DNA of 64,000 nucleotides from Sedimenticola selenatireducens DSM 17993 (GCF_000428045.1 NZ_ATZE01000009.1:124001-188000), one strand, 5' to 3'; positions 34,596-44,652 are shown, counted from the first letter of the stretch. The notes: generated by a model not told the origin, from the letters alone. A program made the numbers and translations.

Positions 34596-35468
34596 TTAAA
34601 ACCAGTAAACGAAAATAAACAGACCGAGCCAGACCACGTCCACAAAATGCCAGTACCAGGCTACGGCCTCGAAGGCGAAGTGATTATGGGTGCTGAAATG
34701 GCCCTTCATACTTCTGCCCAGGATCGCCATAAGCATGATGGCGCCCATGGTGACATGAAAACCGTGGAAGCCGGTCAACATGTAGAAGGTTGAGCCGTAG
34801 ACTCCCGACTGCAGGGTCAGATTCAGCTCGCCGTAGGCATGAATATATTCGTATGCCTGAAAACCCACAAACAGCAGGCCCAGTCCGATGGTGGCCATCA
34901 GTCCCCGTACCAGGGTTTTCTGATTATCCTGTTTTAGACCCCAGTGCGCCCAGGTAATGGTAGCGCCACTGGAGAGCAGCAGAAGGGTGTTGATTGCTGG
35001 TATCCCCCAGGCGCCCATTGCTTTGAAATCACCACCCAGTGCGCCCGGACCATGACTGGGCCAGGCCGGGTCGAACTGGCTGTAGAGGATCTCGCGGGTA
35101 GCACCAAGATAGCCGTCGCCGCCCAACCAGGGGAGCGCAATGTTGCGGATATAGAACAGGGCGCCAAAGAAGGCGAGGAAAAAGAACACCTCCGAGGCAA
35201 TGAACCAGAACATACCCATGCGGAATGAACGATCCACCTGCTGGTTGTAGCGGTCGGCGAGGTTCTCGGATATCACGTCGCGGAACCAACCAAACAACAA
35301 GTAGGCGAAAAGCAGCAGTCCACCCATGACGATAAACTTTCCGACCACGACACCGTTCATCGCCAGGACGGCACCAATCAGCGTGGTCAGCAGCGAGACC
35401 ATGCCGACGATTGGCCAGGGGCTGGGCTCAGGGATGAAGTAAGCGGTGCGTTGCTCTGACGATGACAT
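34596..35468 (-). CDS. ctaE: Cytochrome c oxidase subunit III
   Basis: A 290-residue seven-helix protein with FRMGMFWFIASEVFFFLAFF near residues 80-99, the conserved glutamate region, and GFHGFHVTMGAIML and EAVAWYWHFVDVVWLGLFIFVYW at the end. It supports the proton-pumping stability of the aa3 oxidase. The ATG at 35468 is favoured by AGGA nine bases upstream. Follows ctaG by 30 bases. Confidence 0.95.
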   Translation of the reverse strand: MSSSEQRTAYFIPEPSPWPIVGMVSLLTTLIGAVLAMNGVVVGKFIVMGGLLLFAYLLFGWFRDVISENLADRYNQQVDRSFRMGMFWFIASEVFFFLAFFGALFYIRNIALPWLGGDGYLGATREILYSQFDPAWPSHGPGALGGDFKAMGAWGIPAINTLLLLSSGATITWAHWGLKQDNQKTLVRGLMATIGLGLLFVGFQAYEYIHAYGELNLTLQSGVYGSTFYMLTGFHGFHVTMGAIMLMAILGRSMKGHFSTHNHFAFEAVAWYWHFVDVVWLGLFIFVYWF

Positions 35469-35498
35469 AGGTCTCAATCCTGATGTTGGTGTATGAGG

Positions 35499-36071
35499 CT
35501 AACCCTTCTCTCGTTTGTTTGGTTCAGGCGGTGCGTTTTCCAGTTTCATCAGGCTGTAGGAGAGCGTTAATGAGCGGATCTCCTGCGGAAGCTCGGGAGA
35601 GATCATGAAACGCAACGGCATATCAACAGACTGTCGACCTGCCAGGGTCTGCTGATTGAAGCAGAAGCACTCCAGCTTGTTCAGAAAGGCGGTTGCCTGC
35701 CAGGGTGCCACGCTGGGTATAGCCTGCCCGGTGACCGTTTCGCTACTGCGATTGCGGGCGGCAAAATCAACCTGATACAACTTGCCAGGATGGACCTGCA
35801 GATTGCGCTCGACCGGACTGAAATCCCAAGGCAGATTGGGATGAACCGAGGTGTCGAACTTGATGGTGATCAGTCGTGAATCTTCCTGTTCGGAAGCCGG
35901 GTTGGCGATCTCTCCCGCACTGCGTAGGCTGACGGACTGGATGCCGGTTATCTGGCAAAGCACGTCATAGAGTGGCACCAGGGCAAAGCCGAATCCGAAC
36001 ATGCCCAGCACCAGCAGTGACAGCAGCCAGATGGTGCGGCGCTTGTTTCGGACCCGTACTTCAGAGTTCAT
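35499..36071 (-). CDS. ctaG: Cytochrome c oxidase assembly protein CtaG/Cox11
   Basis: A 190-residue protein with one N-terminal helix and a periplasmic copper-binding domain carrying KLECFCFNQQTL, the conserved CxC motif for CuB delivery to subunit I, and VPLYDVLCQITG near 42-53. ATG 36071 follows GGAGAGGCGG and overlaps the stop of the preceding 46-residue gene by four bases (ATGA). Confidence 0.95.
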   Translation of the reverse strand: MNSEVRVRNKRRTIWLLSLLVLGMFGFGFALVPLYDVLCQITGIQSVSLRSAGEIANPASEQEDSRLITIKFDTSVHPNLPWDFSPVERNLQVHPGKLYQVDFAARNRSSETVTGQAIPSVAPWQATAFLNKLECFCFNQQTLAGRQSVDMPLRFMISPELPQEIRSLTLSYSLMKLENAPPEPNKREKG

Positions 36072-36208
36072 CTTACCGCCTCTCCCAACACCTTGAAGAT
36101 GTTCTGCCAGAAGGGGAATGAGGTGATCAGAACCAGCAGGGCGAAGCCGCCCAGAATCCATGCCAAGCGTCTGTTTTTGTGTCTCAGTTGATCGTTACGT
36201 GGGTTCAT
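36068..36208 (-). CDS. 46-residue oxidase-associated membrane protein
   Basis: A tiny protein, MNPRNDQLRHKNRRLAWILG..., with a basic start and a single helix near residues 16-37. It overlaps the subunit I stop and the ctaG start by four bases each (two ATGA junctions), so it is surely translated in step with them. Similar 'small assembly proteins' occur at this spot in other gammaproteobacterial oxidase operons; its exact job is unknown. Confidence 0.8.
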   Translation of the reverse strand: MNPRNDQLRHKNRRLAWILGGFALLVLITSFPFWQNIFKVLGEAVR

Positions 36209-37815
36209 GAAGTCTGCTCCTGCCGGATCAGCGGTGGCGTTTCCCAGGTATGGAAGGGTGGTGGGGAGGCGACTTCCCACTCCAGGCCCTTGGCGCCCTC
36301 CCAGACCCGGTTGGTGGCCGGTTCGCCGCCGCGTATGGTTTTGATAATGATGTAAAGCAGCAGCAGATGGCTGAAGCCGAAAATCATCGCCCCGACACTG
36401 GAGATGGCATTGAACTCGGTGAACATGACGTTGTAGTCGATGATCCGGCGTGGCATGCCGGCCAGGCCGAGAAAATGTTGCGGGAAGAAGGTGAGATTGA
36501 AGCCGGTCACGTTGATCCAGAAAAATATCTTGCCCAACCGTTCGTCATACATGTGACCGGTCCATTTCGGCAGCCAGTAGAACACGCCGGCAAACAGGCC
36601 GAACACCGCACCCGGCATCAGTACATAGTGGAAGTGGGCCACCACGAACATGCTGTCGTGGTATTGCATGTCTGCCGGCACCACCGCCAGCATCACCCCG
36701 CTGAGTCCGCCGAACGTGAACATCAGGATAATGGCTACCGCAAACAGCATGGGTGTCTCAAAAGTCATGGCGCCACGCCACATGGTGGCGATGAAATTGA
36801 AAATCATCAGGCCGACCGGTATGGAGATGATGATGGTGCCGATCATGAAATAACTGACTGCGCCCAGTGACATGCCAATGGTGTACTGGTGATGCGCCCA
36901 GACCACCATGCCGATGGTGCCGACGGCGATCATGGCACCGACCATGGATTTGTAGCCGAACAGCGGTTTGCGCGCGAAGGTGGGTATGATGTGGGAGAGC
37001 ACTCCGATGGAGGGCAGCAGCAGTACATAGACTTCGGGATGACCGAAGAACCAGAACAGGTGCTGGAACAGCACCGGGTCACCACCACCGGCGGCATCAA
37101 AAAAACTGGTGCCGAAATGGCGATCGAACAGCAACATGGTGACGCCACCGGCGAGTACCGGCACCACCAGGATCAGCAGGAACGCGGTCACCAGCCAGGT
37201 CCAGCAAAAGATCGGCATCTGCATCAGGGTCATGCCGGGAGCGCGCATGTTCAGCAGGGTGACAATAATATTGATGGAGGCCAGTACCGATGAGATGCCC
37301 AGCAGGTGAATGGCGAAGATCAGGAAGTCCATGGACATACCCACCTGCACCGAGAGGGGCGGATAGAGGGTCCAGCCGGTATTGATCTGGCTGCCGCCAC
37401 CGGGGAAGAAGGGGACGACGAACGAGAGTATCAGCATGGTGCCGGCCGCGGGCAGAATCCAGAAGCTGAGATTGTTCATGCGCGGCAACGCCATGTCCGG
37501 TGCGCCGATCATCAGCGGAATCATCCAGTTGGCCAGGCCGGCAGCCGCCGGCATCACGGCACCAAAGATCATCAGCAGGGCGTGGTTGGTCACCAGATTG
37601 TTATACAGGTCGGGGTCCAGCAACTGGATGCCCGGTTGAAACAGTTCGGCTCGGATCAGCATGGCACTGGCGCCGCCCATGAACAGCATGGTCAGGGCGA
37701 ACAACAGGTAGAGGGTGCCGATATCCTTATGATTGGTGCTGAACAGCCAGCGTCGCCATCCGGTCGGGTTGTCGTGATGGTGCGCTTCATCATGCAGGGC
37801 GTTGGTATAGCTCAT
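36205..37815 (-). CDS. ctaD: Cytochrome c oxidase subunit I
   Basis: A 536-residue, twelve-helix catalytic subunit. It shows RWLFSTNHKDIGTLY at the N-terminus, the haem a ligand in TNHALLMIF, the CuB/tyrosine motif FWFFGHPEVYVLLLP, the VWAHHQYTIG pair and VAHFHYVLMPGAVF. It is of the aa3 A type. ATG 37815 has AAGGAG nine bases upstream; the longer TTG form lacks support. Follows ctaC by 14 bases. Confidence 0.97.
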   Translation of the reverse strand: MSYTNALHDEAHHHDNPTGWRRWLFSTNHKDIGTLYLLFALTMLFMGGASAMLIRAELFQPGIQLLDPDLYNNLVTNHALLMIFGAVMPAAAGLANWMIPLMIGAPDMALPRMNNLSFWILPAAGTMLILSFVVPFFPGGGSQINTGWTLYPPLSVQVGMSMDFLIFAIHLLGISSVLASINIIVTLLNMRAPGMTLMQMPIFCWTWLVTAFLLILVVPVLAGGVTMLLFDRHFGTSFFDAAGGGDPVLFQHLFWFFGHPEVYVLLLPSIGVLSHIIPTFARKPLFGYKSMVGAMIAVGTIGMVVWAHHQYTIGMSLGAVSYFMIGTIIISIPVGLMIFNFIATMWRGAMTFETPMLFAVAIILMFTFGGLSGVMLAVVPADMQYHDSMFVVAHFHYVLMPGAVFGLFAGVFYWLPKWTGHMYDERLGKIFFWINVTGFNLTFFPQHFLGLAGMPRRIIDYNVMFTEFNAISSVGAMIFGFSHLLLLYIIIKTIRGGEPATNRVWEGAKGLEWEVASPPPFHTWETPPLIRQEQTS

Positions 37816-37829
37816 GTTCCTCAACTCCT

Positions 37830-38954
37830 TCAGCGGGCCAGGGCGACGTCTGTCGGCTGTACCGTATCCCCGGCCTTGTTGTCCCAGGTGTTACGTTCGT
37901 AAGTGACAATGGCGGCGATTTCAAGATCATTAAGCGACCCCCAGGCCTGCATGGCGGTACCCGGTTTGCCATTGATTACCATGTTGAGATGGCCTTCGAC
38001 CGGACCGTTGACGATGGGTGAACCGTTCAGGGGCGGAAAGGCGGGTGGCAGACCCAGACCGGTCACCTGGTGGCAGGCGGCGCATTTGGTCTCATAGAGC
38101 GCCTTGCCTTTGGTCATCAGTTCGTTCTTGCTCCAGGTTTTTGTCGAGGCCGCCTCGGCCGCCGTCGCCACCTTGATTGCCTGTTGCTCGTTCACCCATT
38201 CCTGGAATTTTTCCGGTGAAACCGATTCCACCACCAGGGGCATGCGTGAGTGCCAGGTGCCGCACAGCTCGGCACACTGGCCGCGAAACACCCCTTCACG
38301 GTTTATTTCAGACCAGGTTTCGGTGACATAGCCGGGAATGGCGTCCTTTTTGAAAGCCAGTTCCGGTACCCAGAAGGCGTGCAGTACATCGGCCGAGGTA
38401 TGCAGAAAGCGGATCTTGGTGTCGGTCGGAAGGACCAGCCGGTTATCCACCTCCCTGAGATAGAGGTCGCCGGCCTTCTCCTCGGGTATGTAACGGCTCT
38501 CCACCTTGATGCCGTGATCGAGATAGTCGAACTCCCACCACCACTGGTGCCCGGTCACCTTGACGTCCATGAGCTTTTCATCCTTCGGCACATCCCAGAC
38601 TTTTTTCAGTACCGTGTCGGCATTACTGGCGATGGTCAGGTCGACTCCCAGCACCAGGGCCGGCACGATGACCCAGGACCAGTTGCCGAACCAGGTGTTG
38701 TGAAAGTTCTGGTCGGCCTGATAGCCACGGCTTTTTCTATGGAAGTAGAGTGAGTAGATGATGAAGGAGAAAACAACAAGCAGCAGGAAGGTCGCAATCC
38801 GCATGGTCAGCATGTGGATGTCGTAGATCTCCTGTGCGACATCCGCGGCCGGGGGAGGGAAGTTAATGCCGTACTCTGCCTGGGTCGATTGGAATCCCGC
38901 CAACCCGGCGGTTAGCAGAAGGAGTCTGCTAACAGTGGTGAATCTCCTGCACAT
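37830..38954 (-). CDS. ctaC: Cytochrome c oxidase subunit II with fused cytochrome c
   Basis: A 374-residue protein: signal peptide (LLLLTAGLAGFQSTQA), two membrane helices (about 50-70 and 93-110), a cupredoxin domain with GHQWWWEFDY and the CuA motif CAELCGTWHSRM (Cys227, Cys231, His235, Met238; His192 upstream), then a C-terminal cytochrome c domain with CAACH (291-295). The haem domain marks a caa3-like arrangement, letting the enzyme carry its own electron donor. ATG 38954 starts the signal peptide; the upstream in-frame codons are less likely. Confidence 0.95.
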   Translation of the reverse strand: MCRRFTTVSRLLLLTAGLAGFQSTQAEYGINFPPPAADVAQEIYDIHMLTMRIATFLLLVVFSFIIYSLYFHRKSRGYQADQNFHNTWFGNWSWVIVPALVLGVDLTIASNADTVLKKVWDVPKDEKLMDVKVTGHQWWWEFDYLDHGIKVESRYIPEEKAGDLYLREVDNRLVLPTDTKIRFLHTSADVLHAFWVPELAFKKDAIPGYVTETWSEINREGVFRGQCAELCGTWHSRMPLVVESVSPEKFQEWVNEQQAIKVATAAEAASTKTWSKNELMTKGKALYETKCAACHQVTGLGLPPAFPPLNGSPIVNGPVEGHLNMVINGKPGTAMQAWGSLNDLEIAAIVTYERNTWDNKAGDTVQPTDVALAR

Positions 38955-39521
38955 AACTACTCTTCCCCTCTTTATCACGTGTGAATGACTGCGGGTCAGA
39001 TATTAAGCTGCATATCCTGTTATTAATTTATGCGTTATGAATCCGTGTAATTGTTGGTTTGAAATAGCCAAGGTTTTCTGAATCAGGAAGCAACCCCGGG
39101 TTCAGGTTCAGTTCTGAAATAGTTGCAGACGCATCTAACCAGGTGGAATCACGGGTTATTGTTGATGCCTGGGTTTATTATTGATACGCCCTCAGTATCC
39201 GGTCTGTATCAGTTGCTGGCAACCCCATGAGATTCAGGGGAACCCGCCGGTTTTTCAACCACAGAGCGTAAATACTTAAAGTCAGTATGGCCCATTCTTC
39301 CCGAAACGCAATGTCTACCCTGGAACGGATGGCATGGAAATATCGCTGGGGAATCGTTTTGGATTGGGATGTTGGCACGGTTGGGTCCGGGTGCCGCAGG
39401 ACTGATTCGCTGTATCTACGATTACCATTCAGTTTCTGGGCTTGAAGATTGATGTTGGGCTGATTATAAGTGGGTCATGGCGCATTAACCGATGCGGTTT
39501 CAGAATCAGCAGGATGTTGAA
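38955..39521. other. Intergenic region upstream of the oxidase operon
   Basis: About 567 bases. The left part must hold the oxidase operon promoter on the minus strand. A minus-strand open frame at 39178-39378 (66 codons, GTG start) has a plausible look (EEWAILTLSIYALWLKNRR) but no ribosome site or recognised family. Nothing else recognised. Confidence 0.3.
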
Positions 39522-40328
39522 ATGACGCTCAATCAGAATACGGCCCTCGATGTGGATCTGCCGGTCAGTCTACCGCAAGTTAATGTTATAACTCTCGATC
39601 ATCCATGGCAGTGGATCGCGGCAGGATGGCGTGATCTCAAGGCGGCACCATGGATCAGTCTTTCATACGGCGCGGTTTTCTTGTCGTCGAGTTATCTGCT
39701 GGTGACGCTGTTAATCTCAATCGGCATGATCTTTTTTATTCCTGTATTGGCAGCCGGGTTTTTTTTGATATCGCCACTGCTTGCCTTCGGATTGTACGAT
39801 GTCAGTCGCTCACTCGCCCTGGGCGACCAGCCGACATTCCTGGGTAGCCTGATGTCCTGGCGGAGAGCGCCTTTCAGTCTTCTGGCCATGGGGCTGATCC
39901 TGATGCTGGCGTTCCTGGTCTGGATGATGCTGGCCAACATGGTGTTCGCCATTTTCTTTTTTGGGATAACTCCCGATTTTGCATCCGCGCTTGATGTGCT
40001 GTTTTTCTCCGGAGACAGCCCCGCCTTCATGGCTGCGGGTATACTCTCAGGCAGTATTATTGCCTTCGCTGTTTTCTGCATCAGCGTGATTTCGGTGCCC
40101 ATGATCATGGACAGGAATGCGGATGTGATGAGTGCAGTGATCACCAGTATCCGCTGTGTTTCAACCAATCCCAGACCGTTGCTGCTGTGGGCGGCGCTGA
40201 TTGTCATGTTTGTGGGACTCGGGCTGGTCACCCTGTTTATCGGCCTGGTTATCTTTATGCCACTGATCGGTCATGCCAGTTGGCACGCCTATCATGATTT
40301 GGTGCAACCGCAGGTTGGGTCTGACTGA
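39522..40328 (+). CDS. DUF2189-type integral membrane protein
   Basis: A 268-residue protein with six hydrophobic segments. It has the family start VNVITLDHPWQWIAAGWRDLKAAPWISLSYG near residues 21-51, ALGDQPTF near 99-106 and the C-terminal MPLIGHASWHAYHDLV. Function is unknown; relatives are often near oxidase genes. ATG 39522 has AGGA seven bases upstream; ATG 39492 has none. Confidence 0.8.
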   Translation: MTLNQNTALDVDLPVSLPQVNVITLDHPWQWIAAGWRDLKAAPWISLSYGAVFLSSSYLLVTLLISIGMIFFIPVLAAGFFLISPLLAFGLYDVSRSLALGDQPTFLGSLMSWRRAPFSLLAMGLILMLAFLVWMMLANMVFAIFFFGITPDFASALDVLFFSGDSPAFMAAGILSGSIIAFAVFCISVISVPMIMDRNADVMSAVITSIRCVSTNPRPLLLWAALIVMFVGLGLVTLFIGLVIFMPLIGHASWHAYHDLVQPQVGSD

Positions 40329-40587
40329 GCGTCAGTCCGCAGCCATACGTTCTCCTGGCGTGTCCCGTTTCTGATCCATCGTCAGTACAATGGCGTCTCC
40401 CCCCCACCCGGAGGCGCGTCTGATATGGCCTGGATGAAGCGGATATCCTATACTACGCGGTTTGCAACTGGCGGATGCTGATTGAGCCGGACAGTAGGGG
40501 CTGGAAAGCCTCTATGGTACGGACCAGTATTCCGCTGGTGAATTGTATTCCCCCCAGGCGTTAAGCGCGGTGACCCAAGGTGTCCAG

Positions 40588-41814
40588 ATGATCAAGATTA
40601 ATGAAAACTACCAGAAGCTACAGGCTTCATATCTCTTTTCGAATATTGCCAAGCGCGTCAACGCATTTCAGCAATCCAATCAGGACAAGAAGCTGATTAA
40701 ACTGGGTATTGGTGATGTGACCCGGGCGCTGCCTGACGCCTGTGTCAAGGCGTTCCACCTGGCCGTTGATGAGATGGCCAATGATGCCACGTTCCATGGC
40801 TACGGTCCGGAGCAGGGTTATGACTTCTTGCGTGAAGCGATTGCCAAAAATGATTTCCAGGCACGCGGTGCACAGGTTGATGCGGATGAGGTGTTCGTCA
40901 GTGACGGGGCCAAATGCGACAGCGGCAATTTCCAGGAGATTTTCTCCACCGATATCACAGTAGCCATCCCGGACCCGGTCTACCCGGTGTACGTGGATAC
41001 CAATGTCATGGCCGGGCGCAGTGGTAGCTGGGATGCTGAACTGGGTCGTTACGAAAATCTGGTCTATTTGGATGGTAACCGGGACAATGGATTCATTCCT
41101 GATCTGCCGGATCGACCGGTAGACCTGATCTATCTCTGTTTCCCCAATAATCCGGCCGGTTCGACCGCAACCAGGGAGCAGTTGAAACAGTGGGTGGATT
41201 ATGCCAAGGCCAATAAGTCGCTGATCCTGTTTGATGCCGCCTACGAGGCGTTTGTGCAGGATGCGGATCTGCCTCGTTCGATTTACGAGGTGGAGGGTGC
41301 CCGGGAAGTGGCAGTTGAGTTCCGCAGTTTCTCCAAGACCGCCGGCTTTACCGGGACCCGCTGCGCCTATACGGTCGTCCCAAAGGAGTGTATGGCCTAT
41401 ACCGAAGCGGGTCAGGCGGTTTCGGTGCATTCGCTGTGGAATCGTCGCCATACCACCAAGTTCAACAGTGTCTCCTACCCGGTGCAGCGTGCCGCCGAGG
41501 CGGTCTATTCTGCGGAGGGCCAGGCGCAGATCAAGGAGCTGATCGCCTACTATCTGAACAATGCGAAATATATCCGTGAAAAGATGGAGGCGTTGGGCTA
41601 TGAGTGCATTGGTGGCGTCAACTCCCCCTATATCTGGATTGACAGCAAATGTGACTCCTGGGAGTTTTTCGATCGCCTGCTGAATGAGGCGGCGGTGGTC
41701 TGCACCCCCGGCGCGGGTTTCGGCAAGTGCGGGGAAGGCTATATACGTATCAGTGCATTCAACAGCTATGAGAATGTCACCGAGGCGATGGAGCGGATCA
41801 GCAAAATCCTCTGA
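40588..41814 (+). CDS. dapL: LL-diaminopimelate aminotransferase
   Basis: A 408-residue fold-type I PLP aminotransferase. It begins [20 protein letters not shown] and holds [23 protein letters not shown] near 184-195 and the PLP lysine in [12 protein letters not shown] (Lys250). DapL turns tetrahydrodipicolinate directly into LL-diaminopimelate, bypassing the acylated DapD/C/E route. Its partner lysA-like gene follows 125 bases on. Start ATG 40588 is where DapL proteins begin. Confidence 0.93.
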   Translation: MIKINENYQKLQASYLFSNIAKRVNAFQQSNQDKKLIKLGIGDVTRALPDACVKAFHLAVDEMANDATFHGYGPEQGYDFLREAIAKNDFQARGAQVDADEVFVSDGAKCDSGNFQEIFSTDITVAIPDPVYPVYVDTNVMAGRSGSWDAELGRYENLVYLDGNRDNGFIPDLPDRPVDLIYLCFPNNPAGSTATREQLKQWVDYAKANKSLILFDAAYEAFVQDADLPRSIYEVEGAREVAVEFRSFSKTAGFTGTRCAYTVVPKECMAYTEAGQAVSVHSLWNRRHTTKFNSVSYPVQRAAEAVYSAEGQAQIKELIAYYLNNAKYIREKMEALGYECIGGVNSPYIWIDSKCDSWEFFDRLLNEAAVVCTPGAGFGKCGEGYIRISAFNSYENVTEAMERISKIL

Positions 41815-41939
41815 TTTACCGGACCATATTTAACTTAACCCAGTATATATAGCCCCGTACCATTTCACGATGGGCGGGGTTATTCACCCGACCTGGTGTC
41901 GGCGTGTTATTGACAGCAGCGAGTGATCGGAAACAGACC

Positions 41940-43193
41940 ATGCCCATTTCCAGTGATTTTGAACAGCGCCTCTACCCCCACATCGAAGAAATCGCACGGC
42001 ACTTCGGCACCCCGTTCCATCTCTATGACGAACAGGGCATCCGCGAGACGGGTGAGACGCTGAATCGGCTGTTTGCCGGTATTGAGGGATTCAGGGAGTA
42101 CTATGCGGTCAAGGCGCTGCCCAATCCCCGCATTCTGGAAATCATGCGCTCCCTCGGCTTCGGTTTTGACTGCAGTTCGACCGCGGAACTGCAACTGAGC
42201 CGTGCTGCCGGCGCCCGGGGTGAGGATATTATGTTCACCTCCAATAACACCAGCCAGACCGACTTCAAGGCGGCGGCAGCGGAAGGCGGCTGCGTGTTGA
42301 ATCTGGACGATATCAGTCTGGTGGACAAGGTGCCGGAGATGCCGGAACTGATCTGCTTCCGTTATAACCCGGGTGAGCGGCGTACCGGCAACAGCATTAT
42401 CGGCACCCCGGTGGAGGCCAAGTACGGGGTGTCCCACGATCAACTGCTGGATGCCTACCGCAAGGCCCAGGCGCGCGGCGCAAAGCGTTTTGGCCTGCAC
42501 ACCATGCTGGCCTCCAATGAGCTCAACTACAGCTATATGGTGGAGACCGCCCGGATGCTGCTGGAGAGCGTGGAGTGGATTTCCGGTGAACTGGGCATTC
42601 AGTTTGAATTTGTCAATATCGGTGGTGGTCTGGGTATTCCCTACCGCCCCGAGGATCAGCCCCTGGATATCGCCGCGATGGCACGCGAGATCACCGCGCT
42701 GTTTGACGGTTTCAAGCAACGGCATGGCTATGCGCCGCGCATGTATGTGGAGAGTGGCCGCTATATCACCGGTCCCCATGGAGTGCTGGTGACACAGGCG
42801 ATCAACCGCAAGGAGATCTACCGCACATATATCGGGGTCGACGCCTGCATGTCGGCGTTGATGCGTCCCGGCATGTACGGGGCCTACCACCATATTACCG
42901 TGCCCGGCAGATCGGGCGGGGATGAGGTGGTGGATGTGGCCGGTTCCCTGTGTGAAAACAATGACAAGTTCGCCATCCAGCGCAGCCTGCCGAAGATCAG
43001 TGACGGTGACCTCATCTGCATCCACGACACGGGCGCCCACGGCCACGCCATGGGCTTTAACTACAACGGCAAGGCGCGACCGAAGGAGCTGCTGCTGTGC
43101 TGTGACGGCACGGTCGAACTGATCAGGCGGGAGGAGACCCTGGAGGATCTGTTTGCCACCCTGCGGTTTGAACCGGACAGTTTTAGGCCGTAA
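41940..43193 (+). CDS. lysA: Diaminopimelate decarboxylase-like PLP enzyme
   Basis: A 417-residue fold-type III decarboxylase with the PLP lysine in YYAVKALPNPRIL (Lys58), FDCSSTAELQLSR near 76-88, NIGGGLGIPYRP near 223-234, VESGRYITGPHG near 270-281 and HDTGAHGHAMGFNYNGKARP near 363-382. It probably decarboxylates meso-diaminopimelate to lysine, which fits dapL upstream. The sequence is divergent from typical LysA, so a related decarboxylase is possible. ATG 41940 precedes the conserved start. Confidence 0.82.
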   Translation: MPISSDFEQRLYPHIEEIARHFGTPFHLYDEQGIRETGETLNRLFAGIEGFREYYAVKALPNPRILEIMRSLGFGFDCSSTAELQLSRAAGARGEDIMFTSNNTSQTDFKAAAAEGGCVLNLDDISLVDKVPEMPELICFRYNPGERRTGNSIIGTPVEAKYGVSHDQLLDAYRKAQARGAKRFGLHTMLASNELNYSYMVETARMLLESVEWISGELGIQFEFVNIGGGLGIPYRPEDQPLDIAAMAREITALFDGFKQRHGYAPRMYVESGRYITGPHGVLVTQAINRKEIYRTYIGVDACMSALMRPGMYGAYHHITVPGRSGGDEVVDVAGSLCENNDKFAIQRSLPKISDGDLICIHDTGAHGHAMGFNYNGKARPKELLLCCDGTVELIRREETLEDLFATLRFEPDSFRP

Positions 43194-43534
43194 CAGGTTC
43201 ATAATCGTATCGGGGTTGGCGTCGGTAGGTTGGGGTGAGGAACGAACCCCAACGTCGAACTTTAGCCGCGAGTGAACGCGAATAAACGAAAATAGTGTGC
43301 GACTATTCAGCTATTCCGGTAAACAGGGGATGCAGGGCGTGCTGAGTGCAGCGATGCGCATCCACCGCATCCGGGCTTTGTCGGGTTACGCCTTCGGCTA
43401 ACGCGACCTACAGCTACTTGTGACGCCCAGGCGAGGGGCGTGCCCATCAGTCATCTTAATCCCGATCCCAATATGATCCGCGTGTATTTGTAGGGGCCAA
43501 AGGCCGCATTCAATCTACAGCCAATCGCTAATGT
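43194..43534. repeat. Repeat-rich intergenic region
   Basis: This 341-base stretch has no gene. It holds a GTAGGTTGGGGTGAG-family palindrome at 43225-43253, a REP-like palindrome at 43380-43407 (same type as 10756-10783, one arm mismatch) and a weaker TGTAGGGGCC...CTACA element near 43488-43520. It separates the plus-strand lysA-like gene from the convergent uppP. Confidence 0.7.
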
Positions 43535-44335
43535 TCAAAGCGCAATCCAGATCAACAGGCCACCCAGCAGCAGCCGGTAAATGACGAACGGCAGCATACC
43601 GATCCGCCCGATCAGCTGCAGAAACAGGTGAATGCAGAGGTAGGCGGAGACAAAGGAGAGCAGGGCGCCGAAAAGCATCGCCGACCAGTCGACCGCTGTC
43701 CGGGCAGTAATCAGTTCCAGTGTCACCAAGCTGCCGGACATCAGGATGGTCGGTATCGAGAGCAGAAAGGAGAAGCGTGATGCGGCCTCTCTGGTCAGTC
43801 CCAACATCATGCCGGCGGTCATGGTGATGCCCGATCGGGATGTGCCGGGTATCAGAGCCAGCACCTGAAACAGCCCGATAGTCAGGGCGTCACGCCAGTC
43901 GGTTGAATATTCATCCCGCAACTGGGTGCCTTTCCTGTCATACCAGAACAGCAGCAGGCCGAACAGGATGGTGGTTGCGGCGATCACCCAGATCGATCGC
44001 AGATCGTGTTCAACCAGGGAGATAAACAGCTCGCCGGCAATCATGATGGGCAGGGTTGCCAGGATCAGCAGCCATACCATTTGCGAGTTTTGCGTCTGGG
44101 GTGCCCCCCGGATCAGTGAGCGAAAAAAATCACCAGCCATATCCAGCAGTTCATGCCTGAAGAAGGTGGTAACCGCCAGCAGTGATCCCAGGTGAACCGC
44201 CACATCAAAGGCCAGCCCCTGATCCTGATAGCCGAAAAGCATTGGCGTAAGGATAAGATGGGCGGAACTGGAAATCGGCAAGAACTCGGTCAGTCCCTGA
44301 ACTATGGCGAGTAGGAAAATCTGCAGGCTATCCAT
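43535..44335 (-). CDS. uppP: Undecaprenyl-diphosphatase
   Basis: A 266-residue membrane protein with the BacA/UppP motifs VQGLTEFLPISSSAHLIL near residues 13-30 and LIPGTSRSGITMTAGMM near 160-176. It removes phosphate from undecaprenyl diphosphate so the carrier can be reused for peptidoglycan and polysaccharide synthesis. Length and motifs are normal. It stands alone. Confidence 0.95.
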   Translation of the reverse strand: MDSLQIFLLAIVQGLTEFLPISSSAHLILTPMLFGYQDQGLAFDVAVHLGSLLAVTTFFRHELLDMAGDFFRSLIRGAPQTQNSQMVWLLILATLPIMIAGELFISLVEHDLRSIWVIAATTILFGLLLFWYDRKGTQLRDEYSTDWRDALTIGLFQVLALIPGTSRSGITMTAGMMLGLTREAASRFSFLLSIPTILMSGSLVTLELITARTAVDWSAMLFGALLSFVSAYLCIHLFLQLIGRIGMLPFVIYRLLLGGLLIWIAL

Positions 44336-44652
44336 GTCAATCGGCGGTTATTGGCGGGTGAATTATAAAGGAGTAGTGGAGAGCAGGCTGCCAGAGCTAT
44401 ATTGATGCTTCGTTATGACACTCCGCTGGCTGTCTTGTCCATCTACCGCATCTGTTCCGGATCTCACGCCAATACGTCCTGGGTCGATTCTGCTGGCGTG
44501 CCATCATACCGTTTTGCCCGGTTGTTTTCATGTGACATTTCACTGTTTGTCCGCATGGAGGTACCGCTTGCGCGTCGTGGCCTCATCACCTGGTCGTCAA
44601 CGCGGCGCAAAATGCTATAGACTTATGGAAACAGTGATCCAGGGGAGTTGAA
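44336..44652. promoter_or_regulatory. Intergenic region, uppP / manC
   Basis: About 317 bases between divergent genes. It must contain promoters for both. A TGCTATAGA resembling an extended -10 element lies near 44609-44617, about 36 bases before the manC ATG, without a clear -35. No gene recognised. Confidence 0.3.

Noticed and set aside
39178-39378. A 66-codon minus-strand frame upstream of the oxidase operon
   Set aside because: GTG start without Shine-Dalgarno and no family recognised; it could be a decayed gene, so it is only mentioned in the intergenic entry.
41846-41886. Possible terminator between dapL and the lysA-like gene (AGCCCCG...CGGGGTT)
   Set aside because: Only seven pairs, a large imperfect loop and no T run; too weak to list.
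41907-43202. A 431-codon open frame on the minus strand
   Set aside because: Antisense to the lysA-like gene, which has clear PLP-enzyme motifs.
44402-44620. A 72-codon frame between uppP and manC
   Set aside because: No ribosome site or recognisable features; the region is better read as promoter DNA.
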